From contig WQZC01000006.1 of the NCBI GenBank assembly GCA_009780925.1, positions 1-32,588 of the forward strand: a stretch of DNA of 32,588 bases. The letters are read 5' to 3'. Positions 9,799-17,281 of the stretch are shown here, in pieces. This DNA is from Actinomycetes bacterium (GTDB lineage: Bacteria; Actinomycetota; Actinomycetes; Mycobacteriales; Jatrophihabitantaceae). The notes beneath the pieces were generated by a model that was not told where the DNA came from, searched no databases, and saw nothing but the letters and a program-made list of their open reading frames with translations. A program made the translations under genes and the position numbers. The number at the start of each line of letters is the position of its first letter. Position 1 is the first letter of the stretch.

Positions 9799-11322
9799 CT
9801 ACGACCTCGATCCCTCCGAGTCAGCGTCCGGGTAGGTGTCAATTATCGATGGTCGAGCTGCCCGCAGTGCTGCCAGGTTGCGTTGGTGGGTGGCCCCCGC
9901 TGGCTCGAATGCGTCGGCTGCCTGAAGTTGCCTTACTGCCGTGGTGAGTTCAGCGAAGTCGACAAGGGCGGTGAAGTCCTGTCCGATCCGCAGGACCTTG
10001 ATCAAGACGCTCGGGTCGGCGTGTCGGGTGAGGCGGCGTAGCGCGCCGATGTAATCGTCACGGAACACGGTCGGGATGATGATTCGTGTTTGGCCGCCGC
10101 TGACGAGTTCGGCGTTCATCATCACTCGCGCGATGCGCCCGTTTCCGTCGTCGAAGGGGTGTACCTCGGAGACGGCGAACATCGCGTAGACCGCCCGTTC
10201 CCACGCCGTGTCCAGTTCAGCTATGCGATCAAACGCGGCCCGCAGAGTGCCCTCGACAAGACCGGGTAGAACGAAGGTTGTGTTGCCGGCCTGGTTCGCT
10301 TTCTCTTTGAATACGCCGGGGTTCTTGTCCGGCCGCCCCGCCATCACCTCGGCGTGCCGGCGCCGCAGCGTGTCGACATACTCGGTCGGTGTGCGCGGGC
10401 GTCGGGCCAGGTCATTGTGGTCGCTGACGACGCGCCAGGTGCCGATCAGGTCGTGCGCGTCTTGGGTGCGACGGCCCGGGGGTTGACCTTCGTATACGAG
10501 CGCGATGGCCTCGCTGATTTCGAACTCGGTGCCTTCGATGTAGTTGCTGAAGTACGACTCGAAAAACGGCATATGGCGATAGCGGGCCTGGGCTTCGTCA
10601 GCGGGACGATTCTGCGGGAGCGCTTCACCCAGTGCGGTTATTAGGACCCCGAACCGATCCAGACGATCGGAGTCATAAGGCAGCCCGGCGCGACGGCTGT
10701 TCAGCGCTGCCGAACCACTGTCAGCCCGCTGGGTTCCCAGCGCGGTGCCGATAAGCTTCGACAACCGCGCGAGCGCTGCGGGCGACGTACCAGTCACCTC
10801 ACCCAGCGCCTCGGCGCGGGCCCGATACTCATACAGACGTTCCTCGCCATCCAGACGACAGATCCGGTCAATCCAATCAGCCAACTCCGTATCGGTGAGA
10901 CCGGCAGACAGTTGACCGTCGCGGGCTCGGGTCGGCCGCGCGTTCTCCGCCAGCGCGCGTGCCTTGCCGGCTTGGTGAAGTCCGCCCGGAAGCTCGATGT
11001 CTCCTGGCTGTGGTCCAGCACCCGAACGGGCGCGGATAAGCAAGCCCGGCAATGCTGTCTCCCGCGCACGGGCGTCATGGGCCAGATAGAGGACACCGTT
11101 CACGGGACCGCCGACCGGCGCGGAACGGTCGGTGATGACAGCGCCGGGATAGAGCCGCCCAGCGATCGTCGGCCATTCCCGGCGGACCACGGCGGCAGGA
11201 TCGTCATCGACAGCACTCGTGTAGACACCCTGGGCGAGACGGACCAGTTCTCCAGCCCTGACCCGGCGGGTGAGCGTCGCCGAGGGCACGTCGCTCGTCA
11301 GAATGATCGAGGTCTTATCCAC
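9799..11322 (-). CDS. Fic-domain protein with N-terminal AbiEi-like (type IV antitoxin-like) winged-helix region
   Basis: Fic motif HPFDDGNGRIAR; class II-style inhibitory motif SNYIEG N-terminal to it; N-terminus 'SATLTRRVRAGELVRLAQGVYTS...AVITDRSA' resembles AbiEi. ORF extends to 11346; GTG at 11322 preceded by GGAGGGG is the likely start. Confidence 0.85.
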   Translation of the reverse strand: MDKTSIILTSDVPSATLTRRVRAGELVRLAQGVYTSAVDDDPAAVVRREWPTIAGRLYPGAVITDRSAPVGGPVNGVLYLAHDARARETALPGLLIRARSGAGPQPGDIELPGGLHQAGKARALAENARPTRARDGQLSAGLTDTELADWIDRICRLDGEERLYEYRARAEALGEVTGTSPAALARLSKLIGTALGTQRADSGSAALNSRRAGLPYDSDRLDRFGVLITALGEALPQNRPADEAQARYRHMPFFESYFSNYIEGTEFEISEAIALVYEGQPPGRRTQDAHDLIGTWRVVSDHNDLARRPRTPTEYVDTLRRRHAEVMAGRPDKNPGVFKEKANQAGNTTFVLPGLVEGTLRAAFDRIAELDTAWERAVYAMFAVSEVHPFDDGNGRIARVMMNAELVSGGQTRIIIPTVFRDDYIGALRRLTRHADPSVLIKVLRIGQDFTALVDFAELTTAVRQLQAADAFEPAGATHQRNLAALRAARPSIIDTYPDADSEGSRS

Positions 11323-11346
11323 GGCTCCCCTCCGTCCGCGATCCAA

Positions 11347-11391
11347 AATCCGTAAATAAGGCTACTCCAGTGATTGAGAATCCGTAGATAA
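11347..11391 (-). promoter_or_regulatory. Candidate operator: two direct repeats upstream of the Fic gene
   Basis: AATCCGTAAATAA (11347-11359) and AATCCGTAGATAA (11379-11391), 12/13 identical, 32 nt start to start, just upstream of the GTG start at 11322. Confidence 0.5.
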
Positions 11392-11478
11392 CTTGCGAGG
11401 TGTGACCCGGAGCTGCACTCGAGAGAGCATCCGTGTAGCGTCACGCTGCCGCAGGCGAAGATCACGATCCGTCGCTCA

Positions 11479-11500
11479 TGATGCTAATCGGCTGCGGAAC
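11479..11500 (+). repeat. Dispersed module-border repeat, copy B
   Basis: TGATGCTAATCGGCTGCGGAAC; similarity to copy C continues through 'ACTCGGCC(C/G)AGT..TTCA' to ~11522. Confidence 0.7.
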
Positions 11501-11730
11501 TCGGCCCAGTTCAGATTCACGGTGTAATGGCGCGGTTTATACCCATCTGTTACAAAGCTCAGTTACATCCAGATCGCTGTATTTCTCGGTGCGTCCGGCG
11601 GGCACGCTCGGGTGCGGCTCGTCCCGCGATGATTCACACCTCGCAGGTCTGCGACTGGCCCTGACAGATCCGCCGATACTGTCAGTCGGCGTTCCTATAG
11701 TGCGGACATGAGTTCACCTTCGCTCGCGGC

Positions 11731-11753
11731 AACGCACCACAACGTGGTACGTT
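11731..11753. promoter_or_regulatory. Candidate TA operator abutting the BrnT-like start
   Basis: AACGCACCAC-AAC-GTGGTACGTT: 10-nt arms with one mismatch, 3-nt spacer, ending 1 nt before the ATG at 11755. Confidence 0.55.
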
Positions 11754-11754
11754 G

Positions 11755-12036
11755 ATGGCGCATGAGATCCGTTGGTCAGAGGAAGCGGAAAGCCACATCG
11801 CCCGCCACGGCGTCGATCCGGTGGAGGTCGAGGTCGCTGCCTACGGGCGGCCGCGGCTCGTGGCGTCAGGGCGCGATGGAACCCGCCTGATCTTCGGGAC
11901 GACCGACAGCGGCCGTCACTTGTTCGCCGTCCTTGCCGAGGCCGATGGCGGCTGCGACTACCGCGTGACGGCGCGAGACATGACTGACCACGAGAAACGC
12001 CTGTTCCGGCGGAGAGCACGAGGAGGAGACCGATGA
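11755..12036 (+). CDS. BrnT-like toxin
   Basis: 'IRWSEEAESHIARHGVDPVEVEVAAYGRPRL...GRHLFAVLAEADGGCDYRVTARDMTDHEKRLFRRR' fits the BrnT fold pattern; overlaps the next CopG-like ORF. Confidence 0.8.
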   Translation: MAHEIRWSEEAESHIARHGVDPVEVEVAAYGRPRLVASGRDGTRLIFGTTDSGRHLFAVLAEADGGCDYRVTARDMTDHEKRLFRRRARGGDR

Positions 12037-12353
12037 TGACGACGCCGAAGAAGGCGACACCGAAGAAGCTGAAGCAGCTACGCGACTACTACGACAACAC
12101 CGATGTCAGCGATGAGATGGAGCGGGCCGAGCTGGTCGCTGCTCCAGAAGAAATCCTGGTCTCGACGTCCCTGCGGTTGAGCACTTCGACGCTGGCGAAG
12201 GTGCGCGCCCTGGCGAAACAAGCTGGTGTCCCGGCAACGGCGTTGATGAGGGAGTGGATTGAGGACCGAGTGAACAGCACACCCGACTCGCTCATCGTGA
12301 ACGTCGTCGATCTGGAGCGGTTCATCTCCGTCAGCGCCCGGCACTCGGTCTGA
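12033..12353 (+). CDS. BrnA/CopG-like (ribbon-helix-helix) antitoxin
   Basis: 4-bp overlap with the upstream toxin; 'VSTSLRLSTSTLAKVRALAKQAGVPATALMREWIEDRV' RHH pattern. Confidence 0.78.
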   Translation: MMTTPKKATPKKLKQLRDYYDNTDVSDEMERAELVAAPEEILVSTSLRLSTSTLAKVRALAKQAGVPATALMREWIEDRVNSTPDSLIVNVVDLERFISVSARHSV

Positions 12354-12379
12354 GCGGAAACCCGGTGTCACGACCCACG

Positions 12380-12401
12380 TGGTGCTAATCCGCTGCGGGA
12401 C
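12380..12401 (+). repeat. Dispersed module-border repeat, copy C
   Basis: TGGTGCTAATCCGCTGCGGGAC, 19/22 to copies A and B; runs into a perfect 22-bp palindrome. Confidence 0.7.
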
Positions 12402-12416
12402 TCGGCCGAGTCCCGC
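12395..12416. terminator. Perfect palindrome between convergent BrnA-like and VapC-like genes
   Basis: GCGGGACTCGGCCGAGTCCCGC is self-complementary over 22 bp; flanked by stops at 12353 (+) and 12450 (-). Confidence 0.5.
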
Positions 12417-12449
12417 TTCAACGGCTAGCCGACCCGCCGCAGGCGGCGA

Positions 12450-12878
12450 TCACGGCACCACGGGTGCGTCGGGCAGCTCGTCGGGATAGACGATGTCGAT
12501 CTCGGCGATCGTCTGCGGGAAGCCTTTGCGGTTGTTGGTGAGGAATCGGTCCGCTCCGCCGGCAACGGCGGTGGCGAGATGCGCGGCATCCGCCGTGCGC
12601 AAGCCGTAGGCGACCGCCAGCGCAAGTGCGAGGCGAGCCGTCGCTTCGTCCAGTGGGCGCAAGTCGAGGCGGCTCAGCAGGCCTGCCAGCGCGGCGACCT
12701 CGGCCGATTCTGGGTCGGTTCGCAGGGGCTTGGCCAGTACCTCAGTCAGGAGCAGGACGGAGCCGATGCCGACCGGCTGATCGACGGCACCAGCGAACAA
12801 GCGGGCGATCCGCGGGGCGAGTGGGTGTTCGGAGGCGGCATAGATCAGGACATCGGCGTCGAAGGCGATGCCGTTCAC
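12450..12878 (-). CDS. PIN-domain (VapC-like) toxin
   Basis: 'MNGIAFDADVLIYAASEHP', conserved acidic positions 'LLLTEVLAKPL', 'AYGLRTADAAHLATAVAGGADRFLTNNRKGF'. Confidence 0.85.
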   Translation of the reverse strand: MNGIAFDADVLIYAASEHPLAPRIARLFAGAVDQPVGIGSVLLLTEVLAKPLRTDPESAEVAALAGLLSRLDLRPLDEATARLALALAVAYGLRTADAAHLATAVAGGADRFLTNNRKGFPQTIAEIDIVYPDELPDAPVVP

Positions 12879-13156
12879 CGGTCACGACGCCCGGCACGAA
12901 CCTCACTGACCAGCTCATCGGCGCGCGACGCACTCATCGTCGGCTCGGGCAACGGCTTCCTGCGGGCCTGATCAAGCAACGCGCCGATCTGGTCCGCTCG
13001 GCACCAGGCCCGGCTCGCGCGGCGGGAAACCAGCGCCGCTGGGCTGACCAGCACGGCGACCACTCGACCGTGCCTGGTGATCTCGACTTCCGCTCCTCGC
13101 TCGACCTTGTCCAACTGCGCGGGAAGGGTCTGGCGGGCCTGGGTCGCGGTGATCAT
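12875..13156 (-). CDS. Phd/YefM-type antitoxin
   Basis: 'MITATQARQTLPAQLDKVERGAEVEITRHGRVVAVLVSPAAL'; 4-bp overlap with the PIN gene. Confidence 0.85.
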   Translation of the reverse strand: MITATQARQTLPAQLDKVERGAEVEITRHGRVVAVLVSPAALVSRRASRAWCRADQIGALLDQARRKPLPEPTMSASRADELVSEVRAGRRDR

Positions 13157-13172
13157 GCCCACAGGCTTCAGT

Positions 13173-13186
13173 GTACGTTAACGTAC
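13173..13186. promoter_or_regulatory. Candidate autoregulatory operator of the Phd/PIN pair
   Basis: 14-bp perfect palindrome GTACGTTAACGTAC, overlapping AACGTACGTT, just upstream of the antitoxin start. Confidence 0.5.
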
Positions 13187-13222
13187 GTTGATGCACCCAG
13201 CCGATTTCCGGGCAGGTGCTGA

Positions 13223-13375
13223 GATGCCCTTCGGCTTCCTCCCGGCAACCGACGGGAAGCGTTGAAGGGCGATCGTCGGGGACAGCTCAGCATCAGGATC
13301 AACGACCAATGGCGGATCTGCTTCGTGCTGAAGGACGGAGGCGCGGAAGATGTCGAGATCGTCGACTATCACTGA
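13223..13375 (+). pseudogene. HigB/RelE-type toxin C-terminal remnant
   Basis: Own translation of this frame: DALRLPPGNRREALKGDRRGQLSIRINDQWRICFVLKDGGAEDVEIVDYH*, preceded by in-frame TGA (13220-13222); matches the HigB C-terminal half with the N-terminal part missing. Not in the ORF track. Confidence 0.8.
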
Positions 13376-13664
13376 CGAGTTGAACCCAGTCCATCCGGGT
13401 GAGGTGCTTCTGGCGGACTTCATCAAGGGGTTCGAGATCACCCAGAACAAGCTTGCGGTCGCGATAGGCGTGCCACCACGCCGGATTAACGAGATTGTGC
13501 ATGGCATGCGTTCGATCACCGCCGATACGGCGCTGCGTCTGAGCAAGTACTTCGGCGCCTCTGCCCAGTTCTGATTGAATCTGCAAAATCAGTGCAATCT
13601 GGATGTCGAAGAGGACCGCATGCACGCCAACCTCGACGCCATCCAGCCAATCCAAGTCGCCTGA
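13350..13664 (+). pseudogene. HigA-type antitoxin with in-frame TGA at a conserved Trp position
   Basis: MSRSSTITDELNPVHPGEVLLADFIKGFEITQNKLAVAIGVPPRRINEIVHGMRSITADTALRLSKYFGASAQF* (TGA 13572-13574), then in frame LNLQNQCNLDVEEDRMHANLDAIQPIQVA*; HigA normally reads ...QFWLNLQ.... Confidence 0.8.
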
Positions 13665-13732
13665 GATCAGGCCACTGGCGCGCCCACCGGACACGGCCGC
13701 CGAGCCTGCCCACCGATCGCCCGCCGCGTGGC

Positions 13733-14983
13733 TCAGGCAAGGGCGGCAGCGGGGAGCCCGGTGCCGGCGCAGACTTGCGGAGCGTCCACGGTGTCGTCGC
13801 CGTCCGCGCGGGCCAGCGCCCCCCGGCGCGCCGCGATGATGCCAGCCGAGATCAGAATCATCAGCGCCCCGTAGAGGAACGGCGCCCACACCGTGGTCGC
13901 GTGCGCCAGGAAGGTGCAGAACGGCGGAGCCACCGCGCCGCCGAGGAACCGGCAGCCCGAGTAGGTGGACGAGGCGACCGGGCGGGGCAGGGTGCTGGCC
14001 TCCATTGAGCACTCGGTGAGCACCGTGTTCAGCAGGCCCAGCGGCAGGCCGGCGAGGATGACGCAGACAATCAAGCCGGCGGCGGAACTGGACAACAGCG
14101 CGCAACCTACCAGGAACAACGCGAGCATCACCTCAGCGGACATGACGACGGTGGTGCGGCGCAGCACCTGGGTCAGCCGCGGCGCGATGGTGACGGCGGA
14201 GATCGCCAGCATCCCGCCCCAGCCGAAGAACACCAGCCCGATCTCTATCGGGTCGTTGACCCCGAGCCGGTCCAGCGCGAACGGCGGGAACGCCAGGGTG
14301 GTGAAGAACGCCATGTTGTAGAAGAACGCGGCAACACTTATGGTGCCCATACCCCGGTCGGTGAGCGCCTTGAAGGGAGCGGACAACCGCACCGGCGCCG
14401 GGTGCGGCGAGTGCCCGTGCCTGAGCATCACCGCGATGCCGAGCACGCCGACGGCCATGAGAACGGCGGTCCCGGAGAACGGCACCCGCCAAGAGATGGT
14501 GCCCAGGGTGCCGCCCACCAACGGCCCGATGGCCATGCCGATGCCCAGCGCCGCCTCGTACAGAATGATGGCGCTCGCCGACCCCCCGACCGCCGCGGAA
14601 ACCATCGCCGCGAGCGCGGTGGAGATGAATAGCGCGTTGCCGACGCCCCAGCCCGCCCGGAAGCCGATGACGGTCCACACCGACGGGGAGAACGCGCACC
14701 CGATGGAGAACAACACCACCACCGACAACCCGATGATCAGCGTCCGTTTGGTGCCTATGCGACTGGACACCCAACTGGTGAAGAACATCGCCGCGCCGGT
14801 CATCGCCAGATAGGTGGTGAACAACAACTCGGACTGCGTTTGCGTCGCGTGCAGTTTGTCCGCGATGGACGGCAGGATCGGGTCGACCAAGCCAATGCCC
14901 ATGAACGAGACCACGGCGGCGAATCCAACCGCCCACACCGCGCCCGGCTGGTGTTTGATTGTCGCGAAAATCGAATTCGATCT
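13733..14983 (-). CDS. MFS transporter
   Basis: About 12 hydrophobic segments; 'SSRIGTKRTLIIGLSVVVLFSIGCAF' fits the MFS loop 2-3 pattern. ORF extends to 15019. Confidence 0.85.
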   Translation of the reverse strand, partial: RSNSIFATIKHQPGAVWAVGFAAVVSFMGIGLVDPILPSIADKLHATQTQSELLFTTYLAMTGAAMFFTSWVSSRIGTKRTLIIGLSVVVLFSIGCAFSPSVWTVIGFRAGWGVGNALFISTALAAMVSAAVGGSASAIILYEAALGIGMAIGPLVGGTLGTISWRVPFSGTAVLMAVGVLGIAVMLRHGHSPHPAPVRLSAPFKALTDRGMGTISVAAFFYNMAFFTTLAFPPFALDRLGVNDPIEIGLVFFGWGGMLAISAVTIAPRLTQVLRRTTVVMSAEVMLALFLVGCALLSSSAAGLIVCVILAGLPLGLLNTVLTECSMEASTLPRPVASSTYSGCRFLGGAVAPPFCTFLAHATTVWAPFLYGALMILISAGIIAARRGALARADGDDTVDAPQVCAGTGLPAAALA

Positions 14984-15160
14984 CATCGACTCGGAAGATA
15001 TCGGCCTGTTAGCCGCCACTTACACGACACCCTTTCGCATCACGATCACGGCACGAAAGTTCGGCGATATCATTAATCGTCTACGGCGAGCCGTGCTCAA
15101 CCGTTCACCAAGTTTACCACAACCGAAGTCTTGATCTCAAACTACCTGTGCGCGGTGCCC

Positions 15161-15787
15161 TCACCGGTCGGTGGGACGCGTTTCGGCCTGCCGGGAACGG
15201 ACGTTCTCGTGCGAGCAGAAACCCCGACCGGTCCGTTTGAGGCAGAGCAACCCACGGTAGCGGCCGTCGGCGTCGGTGACCGCCAGCCGGCGACGACCGG
15301 TGGCCAGCATGCGCAGTCGGATCGGCTCGACCGGGGCGTCCGGGGCCACCACCCGCTCGCCCAACGCGCCGTACCGCATCGCCGGCTCGTCGTCCGCCGG
15401 CGCGCAGTCCGTCGGCACACCGTCCGCTGGCTGGTCGTCCGCTGGTGCGCCATCCGTCGGCACGGTGGAACCGGGGACCGCGGAACCCACCGCGCGGCGC
15501 GCCGCGGCCAGGTCGTCCGGCTCGACCACGCAGATCAGTAGCCCGTCAGCCACGATCACCGCCGCGCGCATGTGGTCGTCGCCAGCGAACAAGGCCCGGA
15601 GCGCGCCGACCGTCACCGAGGGGTCGTGCACTTCGGCCATGGTGATCATCTCGTCGGCGACGGTCCGCGCCCCGGCGGTGGGCGCGGAATCGACAACGGT
15701 TCGCCCGGCATTGGGGCCGCTCGGACCGCCCGGTCCGGCCGGGCCACCCGGGTGGCCCGCCGCCGGCTCGGGAACGTGTTCGGTCAT
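15161..15787 (-). CDS. CBS-domain-like protein with Pro/Ala/Asp-rich linker
   Basis: 'VADEMITMAEVHDPSVTVGALRALFAGDDHMRAAVIVADGLLICVVEPDDL' and 'RLRMLATGRRRLAVTDADGRYRGLLCLKR' resemble CBS halves, joined by repeated 'PTDGAPADDQPADGVPTDCAPADDEP'. Confidence 0.6.
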   Translation of the reverse strand: MTEHVPEPAAGHPGGPAGPGGPSGPNAGRTVVDSAPTAGARTVADEMITMAEVHDPSVTVGALRALFAGDDHMRAAVIVADGLLICVVEPDDLAAARRAVGSAVPGSTVPTDGAPADDQPADGVPTDCAPADDEPAMRYGALGERVVAPDAPVEPIRLRMLATGRRRLAVTDADGRYRGLLCLKRTGRGFCSHENVRSRQAETRPTDR

Positions 15788-15884
15788 CGCGCCAAGGGTA
15801 CGTCGGCGCGTCGCCCGGGCAGCCACGCGGACCTCAGCCGTCGCGGACGCCGGCGGCACTCCCGCCGAATCACCCGGACAGGCG

Positions 15885-16649
15885 TCACTTGTGCAGGCCG
15901 ACCACCGGCGCCCAGCCGCGCCGCACCGGGCGGTTTCCGGCGCGGGTGGTGCGCCGCGAGCGGTACACGATGTAGGGCCGCAGCAGGTAGCCGACCGGCG
16001 CCGAGACGAGGTGGACCAGGCGGGTGAACGGCAGGATCGCGAATAGGCAGAACGCCAGCGCCACGTGCACTTTGAACTCGGTCGGGGCCGCCTGGATCTG
16101 GTCCAGGTGCGGGTGCAGGTAGAACAGTGAGCGCAGGTACGGCGCCACCGTCGCCCGATAGTTGTTCAAGCCACCGCCGCCACCGGCGATGCCCCCGATG
16201 ATCGTGGTCAGCGCGCCGGCGCAGAGCACGAAGATCAGCGCGGTGAAGGTGAACACGTCGTTGTGCGTGGTGGCCTTGGCCACGGCGCCAACCGTGATCC
16301 GCCGGAAGAGCAGGATCGCCAGACCGGCGAGCGTCAGCACCCCGGAGACCGAGCCCAAGGCGACGGCGATCCAGTGGTAGGTGTGCTCGCTGATGCCGAT
16401 CTTGCTGGTCCAGGCCTCGGGGATCAGCAGCCCGACCACGTGCCCACCGACCACCAACAGCAGGCCGCCGTGGAACAGCGGCGAGCCCAGCCGCAGGATC
16501 TTGCTCTCGTAGATCTGGCTGGACCGGCTCGTCCAGCCGAACTGGTCGGCGCGGTAGCGCGCGATCAGCCCGCCGATGAGCAGCACCACTGCCGCGTACG
16601 GCAGCACGATCCACAACAAAGGGTCAATTACCGCACTAGTGTGGGTCAT
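15885..16649 (-). CDS. narI: Respiratory nitrate reductase gamma subunit
   Basis: 'LLWIVLPYAAVVLLIGGLIARYRADQFGWTSRSSQIYESKILRLGSPLFHGGLLLVVGGHVVGLLIPEAWT...' and downstream position to narJ. Confidence 0.95.
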   Translation of the reverse strand: MTHTSAVIDPLLWIVLPYAAVVLLIGGLIARYRADQFGWTSRSSQIYESKILRLGSPLFHGGLLLVVGGHVVGLLIPEAWTSKIGISEHTYHWIAVALGSVSGVLTLAGLAILLFRRITVGAVAKATTHNDVFTFTALIFVLCAGALTTIIGGIAGGGGGLNNYRATVAPYLRSLFYLHPHLDQIQAAPTEFKVHVALAFCLFAILPFTRLVHLVSAPVGYLLRPYIVYRSRRTTRAGNRPVRRGWAPVVGLHK

Positions 16650-17281
16650 CGGCGTGCTCCTACGGATTCCATTGGGGCGAACGGCTCTAGGCCGACTTCC
16701 TCGGCTGGGGGCCCGCTGTGGGCCAGATGCAACGCCCGGCGCAGGTCTTCGGGCGTGGCGGCGGGCAGCACGGCCCGGATCAGGTCGATCACATCCAGGT
16801 ACGCCGAGCCGCCCTCGGCGAGCGCGTCGCGCAGCAGCTCTAGGCCCGCGCGGTGCCGGCGCAACAGGTCCAGGACGGCCTGCGGCGCGCGCGCGGCGGC
16901 CTCGCACACCACGCCGAGATGGTCGGCCAACTCGCCGTCGGCGATCTCCACCCCCGCCTCGCGGTAGGCCTGGGCGAACTCCGTCAGCGCCATCCCACGC
17001 TGCCGGGTGTCGCCGTACGCGTAGTAGGTCAGGTACAGGCAGCAGCGACGACGCAGGTCGAAGGTGTCCACATAGTCGCTGGCCAGCTCGCCCGGGTCGG
17101 TCGTCGCCAAGTGCTCGACGAACCGGGCGAGCGGCGCGCCGGCCGCCGATGGCAGCGCGGCGGCGGTCTGGCGCAGCAGCGGCAGCTGAGCGAGCATCGT
17201 CTCGTCCGGGTAGTCCAGGCACAACGCGGCGGCCTGCAGCGCGCGCGCCCGCGCGGTCGCGTCCACCCCCTTGCCGATCAT
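16646..17281 (-). CDS. narJ: Nitrate reductase molybdenum cofactor assembly chaperone
   Basis: 'CLDYPDETMLAQLPLLRQ...YVDTFDLRRRCCLYLTYYAYGDTRQRGMAL' is characteristic of NarJ; overlaps narH and narI. Confidence 0.95.
   Translation of the reverse strand: MIGKGVDATARARALQAAALCLDYPDETMLAQLPLLRQTAAALPSAAGAPLARFVEHLATTDPGELASDYVDTFDLRRRCCLYLTYYAYGDTRQRGMALTEFAQAYREAGVEIADGELADHLGVVCEAAARAPQAVLDLLRRHRAGLELLRDALAEGGSAYLDVIDLIRAVLPAATPEDLRRALHLAHSGPPAEEVGLEPFAPMESVGARR

Noticed and set aside
13572-13574. TGA in higA as selenocysteine or stop-codon reassignment
   Set aside because: TGA is used as a normal stop throughout the window and the aligned residue is Trp; a simple nonsense mutation in a decaying gene is the better explanation.
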